Below are positions 23,673-30,459 of a stretch of DNA of 30,459 nucleotides, one piece after another. Both the position numbers and the translations under genes were made by a program. The DNA comes from SIG459 sp045532145 (GTDB lineage Bacteria; Bacillota; Clostridia; Oscillospirales; Oscillospiraceae). The notes under the pieces are model-generated. The model was not told where the DNA came from, ran no database searches, and saw nothing but the letters and a program-made list of their open reading frames with translations. Location: contig JAZSFJ010000096.1 of NCBI GenBank assembly GCA_045532145.1, forward strand, positions 1-30,459, written 5' to 3'. Positions within the stretch are counted from its first letter, which is position 1; each line of letters begins with the position of its first letter.

Positions 23673-23686
23673 TATTGGGCTGTGGC

Positions 23687-24031
23687 TTACAGGCGCTCCT
23701 TGACCTTGGCGGCCTTACCCACGCGGTCACGCAGGTAGTAGAGCTTAGCTCTGCGAACCTTACCTCTGCGGACGGTCTCGACGGAGACGATGCTGGGAGA
23801 ATGAACAGGGAAAACCTTCTCGCAGCCGACGTTGTAGGAGATACGACGTACGGTGATGGTCTCGTTGATGCCGCCGTGCTTCTTGGCGATGATGATGCCT
23901 TCGTAGGCCTGGTTACGCTCGCGGGAGCCTTCCTTGACGCGGACGGTAACACGGACGGTGTCGCCGACGTTCATGGTGGGAAGCTCGGGCTTCATGTACT
24001 GTGCAGTCAGGGTTTTGATGAGATCTGCCAT
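23687..24031 (-). CDS. rplS: 50S ribosomal protein L19
   Basis: A 114-residue large-subunit protein at the 30S-50S interface. Family motifs are LPTMNVGDTVRVTVRVKEGSRERNQAYEGIIIAKKHGG, then VRRISYNVGCEKVFPVHSPSI, and the basic end VRRAKLYYLRDRVGKAAKVKERL. The SD GGAAGGAAAT precedes the ATG. It has its own promoter and a leader of about 95 bases. In many Bacillota rplS is followed by lepB and rbgA; here two plus-strand genes intervene. Confidence 0.97.
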   Translation of the reverse strand: MADLIKTLTAQYMKPELPTMNVGDTVRVTVRVKEGSRERNQAYEGIIIAKKHGGINETITVRRISYNVGCEKVFPVHSPSIVSVETVRRGKVRRAKLYYLRDRVGKAAKVKERL

Positions 24032-24125
24032 TTTTATATTTCCTTCCTTTTATAGACGTTCATACCGGAGGGCAAAAGCCGCGGAAGCGGACCGTCTTTA
24101 TTCATTCATGCTTGTTTCACAAGCC
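24032..24125 (-). ncRNA. Possible L19 leader (5' untranslated regulatory RNA)
   Basis: From the predicted start near 24125 to the rplS ATG the transcript could fold a short hairpin, GCTTGT-GAA-ACAAGC, and then a longer element closed by AGACG/CGTCT with an inner CCGC-TTCC-GCGG hairpin. Rfam describes an L19 leader in Bacillota that is thought to allow autoregulation by L19. The match is by position and hand folding only. Confidence 0.45.
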
Positions 24126-24130
24126 GTTAT

Positions 24131-24159
24131 ATGATACCACAGCATTTTCCTAAATGCAA
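24131..24159 (-). promoter_or_regulatory. Promoter of rplS
   Basis: Minus strand: -35 TTGCAT (24154-24159), 17-base spacer, -10 TATCAT (24131-24136). It starts 7 bases after the stop of the preceding gene. It has the TTGCATTT octamer. Confidence 0.7.
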
Positions 24160-24166
24160 GGCTTTT

Positions 24167-24826
24167 TTATCGGAAAATCTCCATTTTTTCATCAAAAACT
24201 TCAAGTCTTTCAAACTCCGCAAAGTCGGGAGCTATCTCCGAAGCCTTCTGGCGGAGAGCAGACACAAGATGCTCGGGATTGAGGGTAGGCTCCTGGGCAG
24301 AAATGATGGCTTTCATCTCCACACAGTCCTCCCCTGCCGCAAATGCTATCTCTTTGATGGCCGGGGCAATATCAGCCTCGCCCATGCCGCGCTTGGTCTT
24401 TTTTTCGATAACTATGCTTTCGGCGGCGAAGAACTCATTGAGAGCTGCGGCCATTTCGGCATAGCCGCCATTATCATACTCAAAGCGGCCCTTTACTGAG
24501 AGCCACTTCAGCTCTTTCACCTTCCGCTCCATCTCATACACCTCTATAGCCTCTATGCCCTCGGGCATGGCGGCGCTGATGCGGGCGGGCATCTCAGCCA
24601 TGTCGTAATCAGCAGTGAGCTGGAAGTCCATAAGCTCGCACACGCTGGAGCACCCCACGGAGAGGGGCAGCAGTATGCTTATCTGGGCGTGGGGGTTGAA
24701 TCCCTCGGAATACTTGAGGGGGTAGCCCGCACGGAGGAAGGCGCGCTGCATGGTGCGCATCAGGTCCAGATGGGAAATATAAACAGCTCTGCCCTTTTTG
24801 GCAAAGCGAAGCCGGAGCTTACTCAT
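24167..24826 (-). CDS. TIGR03936 family (DUF2344) radical SAM-associated protein
   Basis: A 219-residue protein, the usual partner of the upstream TIGR03960 radical SAM protein. Signature sequence runs from the N-terminus: LRLRFAKKGRAVYISHLDLMR, then RAGYPLKYSEGFNPHAQISILLPLSVGCSSVCEL. In some bacteria the two are fused. Function is not established; synteny with ribosomal-protein and RNase genes suggests RNA or ribosome work. I chose ATG 24826 with the SD GGAGG eight bases upstream; a GTG nine bases earlier overlaps that SD. The first codons overlap the upstream stop by 8 bases, so translation is coupled. Confidence 0.9.
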   Translation of the reverse strand: MSKLRLRFAKKGRAVYISHLDLMRTMQRAFLRAGYPLKYSEGFNPHAQISILLPLSVGCSSVCELMDFQLTADYDMAEMPARISAAMPEGIEAIEVYEMERKVKELKWLSVKGRFEYDNGGYAEMAAALNEFFAAESIVIEKKTKRGMGEADIAPAIKEIAFAAGEDCVEMKAIISAQEPTLNPEHLVSALRQKASEIAPDFAEFERLEVFDEKMEIFR

Positions 24827-26651
24827 TGCAGACACCTCCTGTCAGTTTGTTTGCGCCGCAGCCGCTGCACTTCACGCTGCAGTCGGGGCTGAGCTCAGCG
24901 GCATAGGCCTTTTCCCGCTCACGCCAGAGGTGGGCCTTGCGGACGCCCATATCCATGTGGTCCCAGGGCAAAAGCTCGTCCTTGGCTCTCTCACGGGTGG
25001 TATAGAAAGCGGGGTCAATACCGCATTTCTCAAAAGCATCTGTCCAGCGCTTATAGTCAAAGAAATCGCTCCAGGCCTCAAGTCTCGCGCCGCTGCGCCA
25101 AACCTCTTCGATGACATCAGCTATACGGCGGTCACCGCGGGAGAGGACAGCTTCGATAACGCTGGTTTCAGCGTCGTGCCAGTTATAGGTGACATTCTTG
25201 GCGGTCATGTTCTCCCGGAGGAGCTTAACCTTGCGGAGATACTCCTCAGGGCTGACCTGAGCTTCCCACTGGAAGGGGCTGTGGGGCTTGGGTATGAAGC
25301 AGGAGGTGGACACGGTTATGCGCACGCCCCTGTCCTTATTTTTAGAGTGCTGACGCCACATCCACACAACGCTCTTGGCCATATCGGCTATGGCCAGAAC
25401 ATCCTCGTCGGTCTCAGTGGGCAGACCCAGCATAAAGTAGAGCTTGATGTTGTTCCAGCCGCCGGAGAAGGCCACCTTGCAGGTTTCCATCAGGTCTTCG
25501 TGCTTGACGTTCTTGTTGATGGCGTCACGCAGACGCTGGGAACCGGCCTCGGGAGCAAAAGTGAGGCCGCTTTTGCGGACTCTCTGAACCTTCTGCATAA
25601 GGTCCATGGAGAAGTTGTCCGCTCTCAGAGAGGGCAGAGCAAGGCCTATGCTCCTGGGCACGCAGTAATCCTGCAGACCGTCGCAAAGGGCCTCAAGGCC
25701 GGGATAGTCGCTGGAAGAGAGGGAGGAGAGGGTTATCTCCTGATAGCCGGTGTTCTCAAGGCTCTCAATGCCCTGCTTTATAAGACGCTCATAGTTTCTG
25801 GTGCGGACGGGGCGGTAGATATGGCCCGCCTGACAGAAGCGGCAGCCACGAATGCAGCCACGGAAAAGCTCAAGATTCACGCGGTCGTGAACTATCTCCG
25901 TGGAGGGAACTATCTGGTTTGTGGGGAAGTAGCTCTCGTCAAAATTAGTGACGATGCGCTTTGTGATTTTTGCGGGTGCGCCCTCAAGAGCTTTCATCTC
26001 CGCAAGGGTGCCATCAGCATTATAGACGGGCTCATAGAGAGAGGGCACATAGACGCCATCTATTTTGGCGGCTTCAAGGAGGAAAGCTTTCTTGCTCCAG
26101 CCCTCTTCTTTAGCCTTGATAAGGAGTGCAAGGACCTCGTTGTCCATCTCCTCGCCCTCGCCCACAAGCATAAGGTCCATGAAAGGGGCCATGGGCTCGC
26201 TGTTGCAGCAGCTGGTACCGCCGCAGAACACAAGAGGCAGCAGGCTCTCGCGCTCAGCGCTGCGGAGGGGGATGCCGCCCATATCCAGCATATTCAGCAC
26301 GGTAGTGTATGCCATCTCGTAGCCAATGGAGAAGCCGATAGCGTCAAACTCGCTGAGGGGATCGCCGCTTTCAAGGGCATAGAGAGGCACATCATTTTTG
26401 CGCATTTCCTCCTCCATGTCGGACCAGGGGGCGAAAACACGCTCGCACCACACATTGGGCATGGAGTTCATGGTGCCGTAGAGTATGCGCATACCCACGT
26501 TGGACATGCCTATCTCATAGGTATCAGGAAAGCAAAATGCCATGCGCAGGGCAATCTGGCTTTTGTCCTTTTTTATCTCGTTATACTCGCCTCCAGTGTA
26601 GCGGGCAGGCTTTTGCACCTTGGGCAGTATGCGTTTCAGCTTAGAATCCAT
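24819..26651 (-). CDS. TIGR03960 family B12-binding-domain radical SAM protein
   Basis: A 610-residue radical SAM protein. A cobalamin-binding-like N-terminal domain (~1-200) precedes the radical SAM core, whose cluster motif is RGCIRGCRFCQAG (C-x3-C-x2-C, near 275-286). Later come LTFAPEAGSQRLRDAINKNV and NNIKLYFMLGLPTETDEDV, typical of the core barrel. A C-terminal tail has CSVKCSGCGANK, a further Cys cluster. The modification it makes is unknown. It has its own promoter and is cotranscribed with the TIGR03936 partner. In many Firmicutes this pair precedes RNase G and rplU; here rplS follows. Confidence 0.93.
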   Translation of the reverse strand: MDSKLKRILPKVQKPARYTGGEYNEIKKDKSQIALRMAFCFPDTYEIGMSNVGMRILYGTMNSMPNVWCERVFAPWSDMEEEMRKNDVPLYALESGDPLSEFDAIGFSIGYEMAYTTVLNMLDMGGIPLRSAERESLLPLVFCGGTSCCNSEPMAPFMDLMLVGEGEEMDNEVLALLIKAKEEGWSKKAFLLEAAKIDGVYVPSLYEPVYNADGTLAEMKALEGAPAKITKRIVTNFDESYFPTNQIVPSTEIVHDRVNLELFRGCIRGCRFCQAGHIYRPVRTRNYERLIKQGIESLENTGYQEITLSSLSSSDYPGLEALCDGLQDYCVPRSIGLALPSLRADNFSMDLMQKVQRVRKSGLTFAPEAGSQRLRDAINKNVKHEDLMETCKVAFSGGWNNIKLYFMLGLPTETDEDVLAIADMAKSVVWMWRQHSKNKDRGVRITVSTSCFIPKPHSPFQWEAQVSPEEYLRKVKLLRENMTAKNVTYNWHDAETSVIEAVLSRGDRRIADVIEEVWRSGARLEAWSDFFDYKRWTDAFEKCGIDPAFYTTRERAKDELLPWDHMDMGVRKAHLWREREKAYAAELSPDCSVKCSGCGANKLTGGVCNE

Positions 26652-26679
26652 AGTGTACTCCTATAAATAAAATCATAAT

Positions 26680-26708
26680 ATTTTATAACAGGAGAAATGG
26701 AAATGCAA
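26680..26708 (-). promoter_or_regulatory. Promoter of the TIGR03960-TIGR03936 pair
   Basis: Minus strand: -35 TTGCAT (26703-26708), 17-base spacer, -10 TAAAAT (26680-26685). It begins 8 bases beyond the M50 gene's stop. The 15 bases ACCGCTATTGCATTT are identical to those at the promoter of the scpAB operon. Confidence 0.65.
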
Positions 26709-26716
26709 TAGCGGTT

Positions 26717-27268
26717 TTATACCTGTCGAAAATTGCACCACACGAGCCATGCCGCCATTACAAAAAGTGAAAACCAACCCCTTTGTATCCAGAGCGTAGC
26801 GGCTGCGATAAGCATAGCGAGGCTTATTCCCCGGGAAATATGTACTCCTCTCTCCCCTGCCGCCATAAGAAGCAGTCTGCCGCCATCCAGAGGGAGCACG
26901 GGGAGAAGATTAAAAAGGGAGAGAAGTATGCTGAGACCTCCGCTAAGCTCCCAAAACCCGCCCCCCAGCTGACAGCAGACAAAGCCGTAGGCGAGGCCGA
27001 ACAAAGGCCCCGCCCCAATTGCCCCGAGGCCCAAAGGCCCCGCAAGCTGTCCCCAGTAGTCCATCTCAAGCCCGAACAGTCCAAGGCTCACCCGCCGCAG
27101 CCTCAGCCCTCCCAGCCGGAGAAGAAGGGCGTGGCCCGCCTCATGGACCAGCACCCCGGGCAGCAGCAGAGCAAAGCTCCCGTCCTCGTCAAAGAAGTAC
27201 CAAAGCGCCAGAGCCAGCAAAGCCAGAGGGCTTATATCCCAGCTGAGAGCGGGATATTTAGTTGACAT
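26717..27268 (-). CDS. SpoIVFB-like site-2 protease (M50)
   Basis: A 183-residue membrane metallopeptidase with HEAGH at 42-46 and NLLPVLPLDGGR at 120-131, the complete M50 active site, embedded in about four to six hydrophobic segments. This small size and layout resemble SpoIVFB, which cleaves pro-sigma-K in the mother cell, though I cannot exclude a general S2P. It overlaps the 3' end of the M23 gene by 11 bases and has no good SD, so the two are translationally coupled. No CBS domain is visible C-terminally, unlike Bacillus SpoIVFB. Confidence 0.85.
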   Translation of the reverse strand: MSTKYPALSWDISPLALLALALWYFFDEDGSFALLLPGVLVHEAGHALLLRLGGLRLRRVSLGLFGLEMDYWGQLAGPLGLGAIGAGPLFGLAYGFVCCQLGGGFWELSGGLSILLSLFNLLPVLPLDGGRLLLMAAGERGVHISRGISLAMLIAAATLWIQRGWFSLFVMAAWLVWCNFRQV

Positions 27269-28067
27269 AATATTCAGGATTTATATAGACACCCTCCCGC
27301 TGCAGTTCAAAATGGAGGTGCGGCCCGGTGACAAGACCGGTGTCTCCCACAAGGGCTATCTTCTGCCCCGCTTCCACCTCATCCCCTGTTTCCACGTAGA
27401 GTATGCTGCAGTGGGCGTAGAGGCTTTCCCAGCCCTCCCGGTGTTCAATTGTAATATAGTTGCCGTAGCTATCCGAGTAGCCGGCGAAAGTTACTGTTCC
27501 CTCGGCAAAGGCGTATATATCCTCCCCCGACCAGGCGGCAAAGTCCGTGCCGTAATGGAAGCGCAGGTCACCGTGGATGGGGTGGGTGCGGTAGCCGAAT
27601 CCGGATGAATTATAGCCCGAAACGGGCACGCACATCTCGCCGGGAAAATCCTCGTAGCCGTAGCTGACGTTTTCCGGCAGCTCCACCTCGGAATACTGTT
27701 CCTGACTCTCCAAAAAGGCCGCCACAGCAGGAGGAATTTCAGCCGTAGGAATCAGAGGCTCCTCGCCCTCACATTTGGCCTCCTCCGCAAGCATCTCTCC
27801 CCTGCTCACCGCGCTGTGCTCACTCAGCATCCCATAATCAGCATATGATAACACGCTGTTTGCCGTCTGCTCCCGTGAAGCTTCTTCTTCTGCAAACAGG
27901 GATACCGAACTGCCTATTTCGCTGAACACCTGCATATAGTCTATATCCTTTTTGAAAAGATATGAAGCGGTATCTGCGAGTTTGTCCACCATTTGGGGAA
28001 AGATCAGCTTAAAACCAAAAAGCACCCCAACAATCGCAAGAGCAATCACAAACTTTTTCCTTGTCAT
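27258..28067 (-). CDS. Membrane-anchored M23 (LytM) metallopeptidase, SpoIVFA/SpoIIQ-like
   Basis: A 269-residue protein with an N-terminal membrane anchor (~6-24), a Glu-rich spacer (~45-135) and a C-terminal LytM domain. The zinc and catalytic residues all appear intact: H171 and D175 (HYGTD), H219 (LYAHC), and H250/H252 (GPHLHFEL). That would permit endopeptidase activity on peptidoglycan cross-bridges, whereas SpoIVFA is a non-enzymatic regulator. Coupling to the M50 gene recalls spoIVFA-spoIVFB; SpoIIQ, which joins forespore and mother cell, is the other sporulation parallel. The SD GGAGAGG precedes the ATG. A clear promoter was not found. Confidence 0.88.
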   Translation of the reverse strand: MTRKKFVIALAIVGVLFGFKLIFPQMVDKLADTASYLFKKDIDYMQVFSEIGSSVSLFAEEEASREQTANSVLSYADYGMLSEHSAVSRGEMLAEEAKCEGEEPLIPTAEIPPAVAAFLESQEQYSEVELPENVSYGYEDFPGEMCVPVSGYNSSGFGYRTHPIHGDLRFHYGTDFAAWSGEDIYAFAEGTVTFAGYSDSYGNYITIEHREGWESLYAHCSILYVETGDEVEAGQKIALVGDTGLVTGPHLHFELQREGVYINPEYYVN

Positions 28068-28080
28068 ACAGCCTCTCCTC

Positions 28081-28108
28081 GGTTAGTTTATTTATTTTTA
28101 TTCTAACC
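28081..28108. repeat. Short inverted repeat upstream of the M23 gene
   Basis: GGTTAG (28081-28086) and CTAACC (28103-28108) flank an A/T-only centre, 14 bases upstream of the M23 start. It could fold in the 5' leader. It is short and may be chance. Confidence 0.3.
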
Positions 28109-28171
28109 AATGAAGCTTAAGAACAAATCATGTGTACAAAACTTAATACCGGAGAAACTTCAGATATACCC

Positions 28172-28201
28172 TTGCACGGAATATTCCCCACATGATAAAA
28201 T
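28172..28201 (+). promoter_or_regulatory. Predicted promoter of the alkaline phosphatase gene
   Basis: Plus strand: -35 TTGCAC (28172-28177), 18-base spacer, -10 TAAAAT (28196-28201), followed by the SD GGTGAGGG before the ATG at 28234. I did not see a Pho box. Confidence 0.45.
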
Positions 28202-28233
28202 GAGTAATCAAAAGAAATGGTGAGGGATAATTT

Positions 28234-30288
28234 ATGCGTAAAAAAATAATTTCACTCCTGCTTTGTCTGGTAATTTTTCTTTCCACGGCGGGAGCCCTGT
28301 TCACAAATCATGTATCCGCCGCTGAACCCCCTCAGGTTAAAAATGTTATTTATATGATACCCGACGGCGGAGCAATGGCTCCCTTTTATCTTGCCGATGC
28401 GATCAAGCATTACGGCGGCTTTAATACTCAGCTTTTCCCCAATGCCACCCCTATAACATGCGACGAGATGTATATAAAGGACTATCTTGTGGGTGCAGAA
28501 ACTACTAATAACGCAACAAATGAGCTCACTGACTCCGCAGCAGCAGGCACCGCGCTGTCCTCCGGCTATAAAACCACCAACGGATATATTGGCATTGACC
28601 CTGCTCACAAGCCTCACGCAAACATTCTGGAGGCCTGTCAGGATATGGGCAAAAACACCGGCATTGTTATCACCTACGAATGGACAAACGCAACTCCCGC
28701 CGCCTTTTCCGCTCACGATATTTCCAGAGGCAATATGGACATTATGTCCGAACAGATAGTGAATCAGGGAATCGATGTTGTTCTCGGAAATACCCACAGT
28801 GCATTCAGCGATAAGCCCTGGTTCACAGACTCTCATCTTGATGCGCTCGGTTATGATGTTATTTACAGCAGAGAGCAGCTTAATGCCGTGAAACCCGGCG
28901 ACAGAATCTGGGGCAAGCTCCCTCAGGCCTACTTTGACGTGGAGCGGGCCGCTTCCACTCCTAATCTCGCAGAGCTTGTCACCGCTGCCATCACCGCTCT
29001 TGACAACGGAAACGAAAACGGATTTTTCCTCATGGTGGAGGGAAGTGCCGTTGACGGAGGCGGACACGAAAACAACACCGTCCACAACGCCAGCGAATTT
29101 ATCGCCTTCGACGAAGCCTGCAAGATTGCGATAGAATATGCAAAGGGCAGAAACGACACCATTGTTGTCATCGCTCCCGACCACGACACCGGCGGACTTT
29201 ATTACGAACCGGAGCATATGTATGACGTGGTCTATGACACCCAAAACGGACTGAACTCCCGCTGGGCAAACTGGGAATCCACCGGCCATACCACGAGAAA
29301 CGGCGGCGTTTTCCTTTATGTTCCCGAGGGTGTTCCCTACCCCGACGGAATCGACCCCGACAAAGCAGGGCAGGTCGCCGATGAATTTTACAAGGCATAT
29401 GGACTTTTCTCCGCCGACTACCCCGAAGATCCCGTCAACCTTATCGACAACACCGACATTGTTAAATACATTGCTTCTCTCATAGATACCGACCTTGACG
29501 CCATGACCGAAAAGCTCTTCGTAGACGTTACGGATATGGGAGACTATGACGGTTCCAGCGAGATATTCAGTTTCCGGGACAAGGATCTCAGCATAAAGAG
29601 AAATGCCTCCACCGCATATTTCCAGGGCAATGAAGTGGATCTGGAGGGCGAAATTGCGGTATACATTGAAGGGCGCTTCTATGTTCCCGCCAGAGTTCTC
29701 CACATAGGAGAAGAGCCCGAAATACACGTATGTCCCTCTGCGGAGTTTGAAGACCTTGATGTGGAGCGCTGGTATCACCTGGACACCGACTATGTTCTGG
29801 AAAAAGGACTTATGAACGGCGTTGGAGATAAAATCTTTGCCCCCAACGCAACTCTCACCCGTGCCATGCTGGTAACTGTTCTTCACAGACTTGAGGGTGA
29901 GCCTGTCGCAAACAGCGCATGCCCCTTTGAGGACATCAACATGGGTGCATACTACGCCGAGCCTGTTATTTGGGCGCAGCAGAACGGTATCGTGAACGGC
30001 ATCAGCGAAACTGCCTTCGCCCCCAACAATAAGCTCACCCGTGAGCAGATTGCCGCTATTTTGTACAGATACGCCCAATACAAAGGCATGGATACCGCCT
30101 CCGACGATAATCATCTTGATTTTGAGGACGCAGATGAAATTTCCGCCTATGCCGTATCCGCTATGAACTGGGCCTGCGGCGAGGGACTTATCAACGGCAG
30201 AGCAAACAGCACTCTGGCCCCGAAGGACAATGCCACACGCGCAGAAATCGCCGCTATACTCCATAGATTTATTGAATCAGATAAATAA
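28234..30288 (+). CDS. Secreted alkaline phosphatase with three C-terminal SLH domains
   Basis: A 684-residue exported phosphomonoesterase anchored to the cell wall. A signal peptide covers ~1-29 (cleavage after VSA). The PhoA-type core (~35-420) retains the active-site residues: D44 (IPDGG), S101 nucleophile in LTDSAAAGTAL, T153 (NATPAAFSAH), E269, D274 and H278 in VEGSAVDGGGH, D316 and H317 in APDHDTGG, and H352. A stalk resembling the copper amine oxidase N-terminal repeat (~455-492; GNEVDL, RFYVPARVL) follows. SLH domains are at ~505-553, 565-612 and 629-680, each with the TRA/TRE motif, and should bind pyruvylated wall polymer. It would release phosphate from organic phosphates at the cell surface. 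Confidence 0.95.
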   Translation: MRKKIISLLLCLVIFLSTAGALFTNHVSAAEPPQVKNVIYMIPDGGAMAPFYLADAIKHYGGFNTQLFPNATPITCDEMYIKDYLVGAETTNNATNELTDSAAAGTALSSGYKTTNGYIGIDPAHKPHANILEACQDMGKNTGIVITYEWTNATPAAFSAHDISRGNMDIMSEQIVNQGIDVVLGNTHSAFSDKPWFTDSHLDALGYDVIYSREQLNAVKPGDRIWGKLPQAYFDVERAASTPNLAELVTAAITALDNGNENGFFLMVEGSAVDGGGHENNTVHNASEFIAFDEACKIAIEYAKGRNDTIVVIAPDHDTGGLYYEPEHMYDVVYDTQNGLNSRWANWESTGHTTRNGGVFLYVPEGVPYPDGIDPDKAGQVADEFYKAYGLFSADYPEDPVNLIDNTDIVKYIASLIDTDLDAMTEKLFVDVTDMGDYDGSSEIFSFRDKDLSIKRNASTAYFQGNEVDLEGEIAVYIEGRFYVPARVLHIGEEPEIHVCPSAEFEDLDVERWYHLDTDYVLEKGLMNGVGDKIFAPNATLTRAMLVTVLHRLEGEPVANSACPFEDINMGAYYAEPVIWAQQNGIVNGISETAFAPNNKLTREQIAAILYRYAQYKGMDTASDDNHLDFEDADEISAYAVSAMNWACGEGLINGRANSTLAPKDNATRAEIAAILHRFIESDK

Positions 30289-30355
30289 TTCTGCCTTGCG
30301 GATAATATATGAACCAAAGGCAAATTCAGATTGACTAACCCCGTTACAAAAGCCC

Positions 30356-30384
30356 TTGACAGTACAGACTAATCCATCTATAAT
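30356..30384 (+). promoter_or_regulatory. Consensus promoter of the tRNA-Pro gene
   Basis: Perfect TTGACA (30356-30361), 17-base spacer, perfect TATAAT (30379-30384), about 20 bases before the tRNA 5' end. It is the only fully consensus promoter seen in the window. Confidence 0.85.
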
Positions 30385-30403
30385 GTACAGGCATTTGAAA
30401 TAA

Positions 30404-30459
30404 CGGGGTGTAGCGCAGTTGGTAGCGTGCATGGTTCGGGTCCATGAGGCCGTGGGTTC
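30404..30459 (+). tRNA. tRNA-Pro(CGG), partial at right edge
   Basis: The 5' half begins CGGGGTG, the usual bacterial tRNA-Pro acceptor strand. The D arm is GCGC/GCGT, and a 5-bp anticodon stem CATGG/CCATG encloses TTCGGGT. The anticodon is CGG (30437-30439), reading CCG proline codons. The variable loop and T-stem GTGGG follow, and the window ends in TTC of the T loop. The 3' acceptor strand lies outside. Confidence 0.93.

Noticed and set aside
24798..26666. 622-codon plus-strand frame opposite the TIGR03960 radical SAM gene
   Set aside because: Antisense to a conserved radical SAM protein; low-complexity His/Gly/Leu composition and no motifs.
28068..28170. Sigma-E type promoter upstream of the M23-M50 pair
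   Set aside because: Candidate CAT-type -10 words exist but none has a fitting ATA-type -35; not reported as a feature.
28252..30264. 670-codon frame on the minus strand opposite the alkaline phosphatase gene
   Set aside because: The plus-strand protein has a signal peptide, full catalytic motifs and three SLH domains; the antisense product has none and is a shadow.
1..30459. Insertion sequences, prophage, toxin-antitoxin or defence genes
   Set aside because: No transposase, integrase, phage structural or defence-family motifs were recognised in any frame; the MATE and GNAT genes alone do not make a resistance island.

Overview
The window is chromosomal core sequence from a Gram-positive, endospore-forming member of the Clostridia. 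It looks Oscillospiraceae/Ruminococcaceae-like, but that rank is an inference. The pointers are an ispH-rpsA (IspH-S1) fusion, the tig-clpP-clpX-lon-engB order, scpA-scpB, RbgA, GerW and DacF homologues, a DUF1540 protein, an M23-M50 pair resembling SpoIVFA/SpoIVFB, and an S-layer-homology (SLH) anchored alkaline phosphatase. Genes are tightly packed, nearly all on the minus strand, with strong Shine-Dalgarno sites and several TTG starts.

Layout, left to right. 1-4042 (minus): an RpiR-type regulator with its own promoter and operator-like palindrome, then a BaiN-type flavoprotein, cmk and the ispH-rpsA fusion, which runs off the left edge. 4185-9290 (minus): one probable operon from a single good promoter, in transcription order site-2 protease, scpA, scpB, DUF2953 protein, gerW, D,D-carboxypeptidase and pseudouridine synthase. 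9368-10831: MATE transporter with its own promoter and terminator, followed by a repeat-like palindromic sequence. 10949-17344 (minus): tig-clpP-clpX-lon-engB, a proteostasis operon with hairpins between clpP/clpX and clpX/lon. 17455-18411: metallophosphoesterase (minus) and a divergent DUF1540 gene (plus) with a sigma-G-like promoter. 18449-22467 (minus): lepB-rbgA-rnhB-yraN-thrC. 22628-23596 (plus): an unrecognised Cys-containing protein and a GNAT acetyltransferase, lying between lepB and rplS. 23687-28067 (minus): rplS with a leader, two radical-SAM-related tRNA/ribosome-associated proteins, and the M50/M23 pair. 28234-30288 (plus): secreted alkaline phosphatase with three SLH domains. 30404-end: start of a tRNA-Pro(CGG) behind a consensus promoter.

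Most of this is housekeeping: cell-wall and isoprenoid supply, chromosome segregation, ribosome assembly, protein folding and turnover. A thinner sporulation thread runs through it (GerW, DacF-like, SpoIVFA/FB-like, sigma-G-like promoter). I see no CRISPR array, insertion sequence, phage or obvious defence system. The observations that best repay checking are a recurring TTGCATTT -35 element in four promoters, an internal ribosome-binding site at the IspH/S1 joint, the sigma-G-like promoter before the DUF1540 gene, and the two-gene plus-strand block with a 14-bp palindrome between lepB and rplS.
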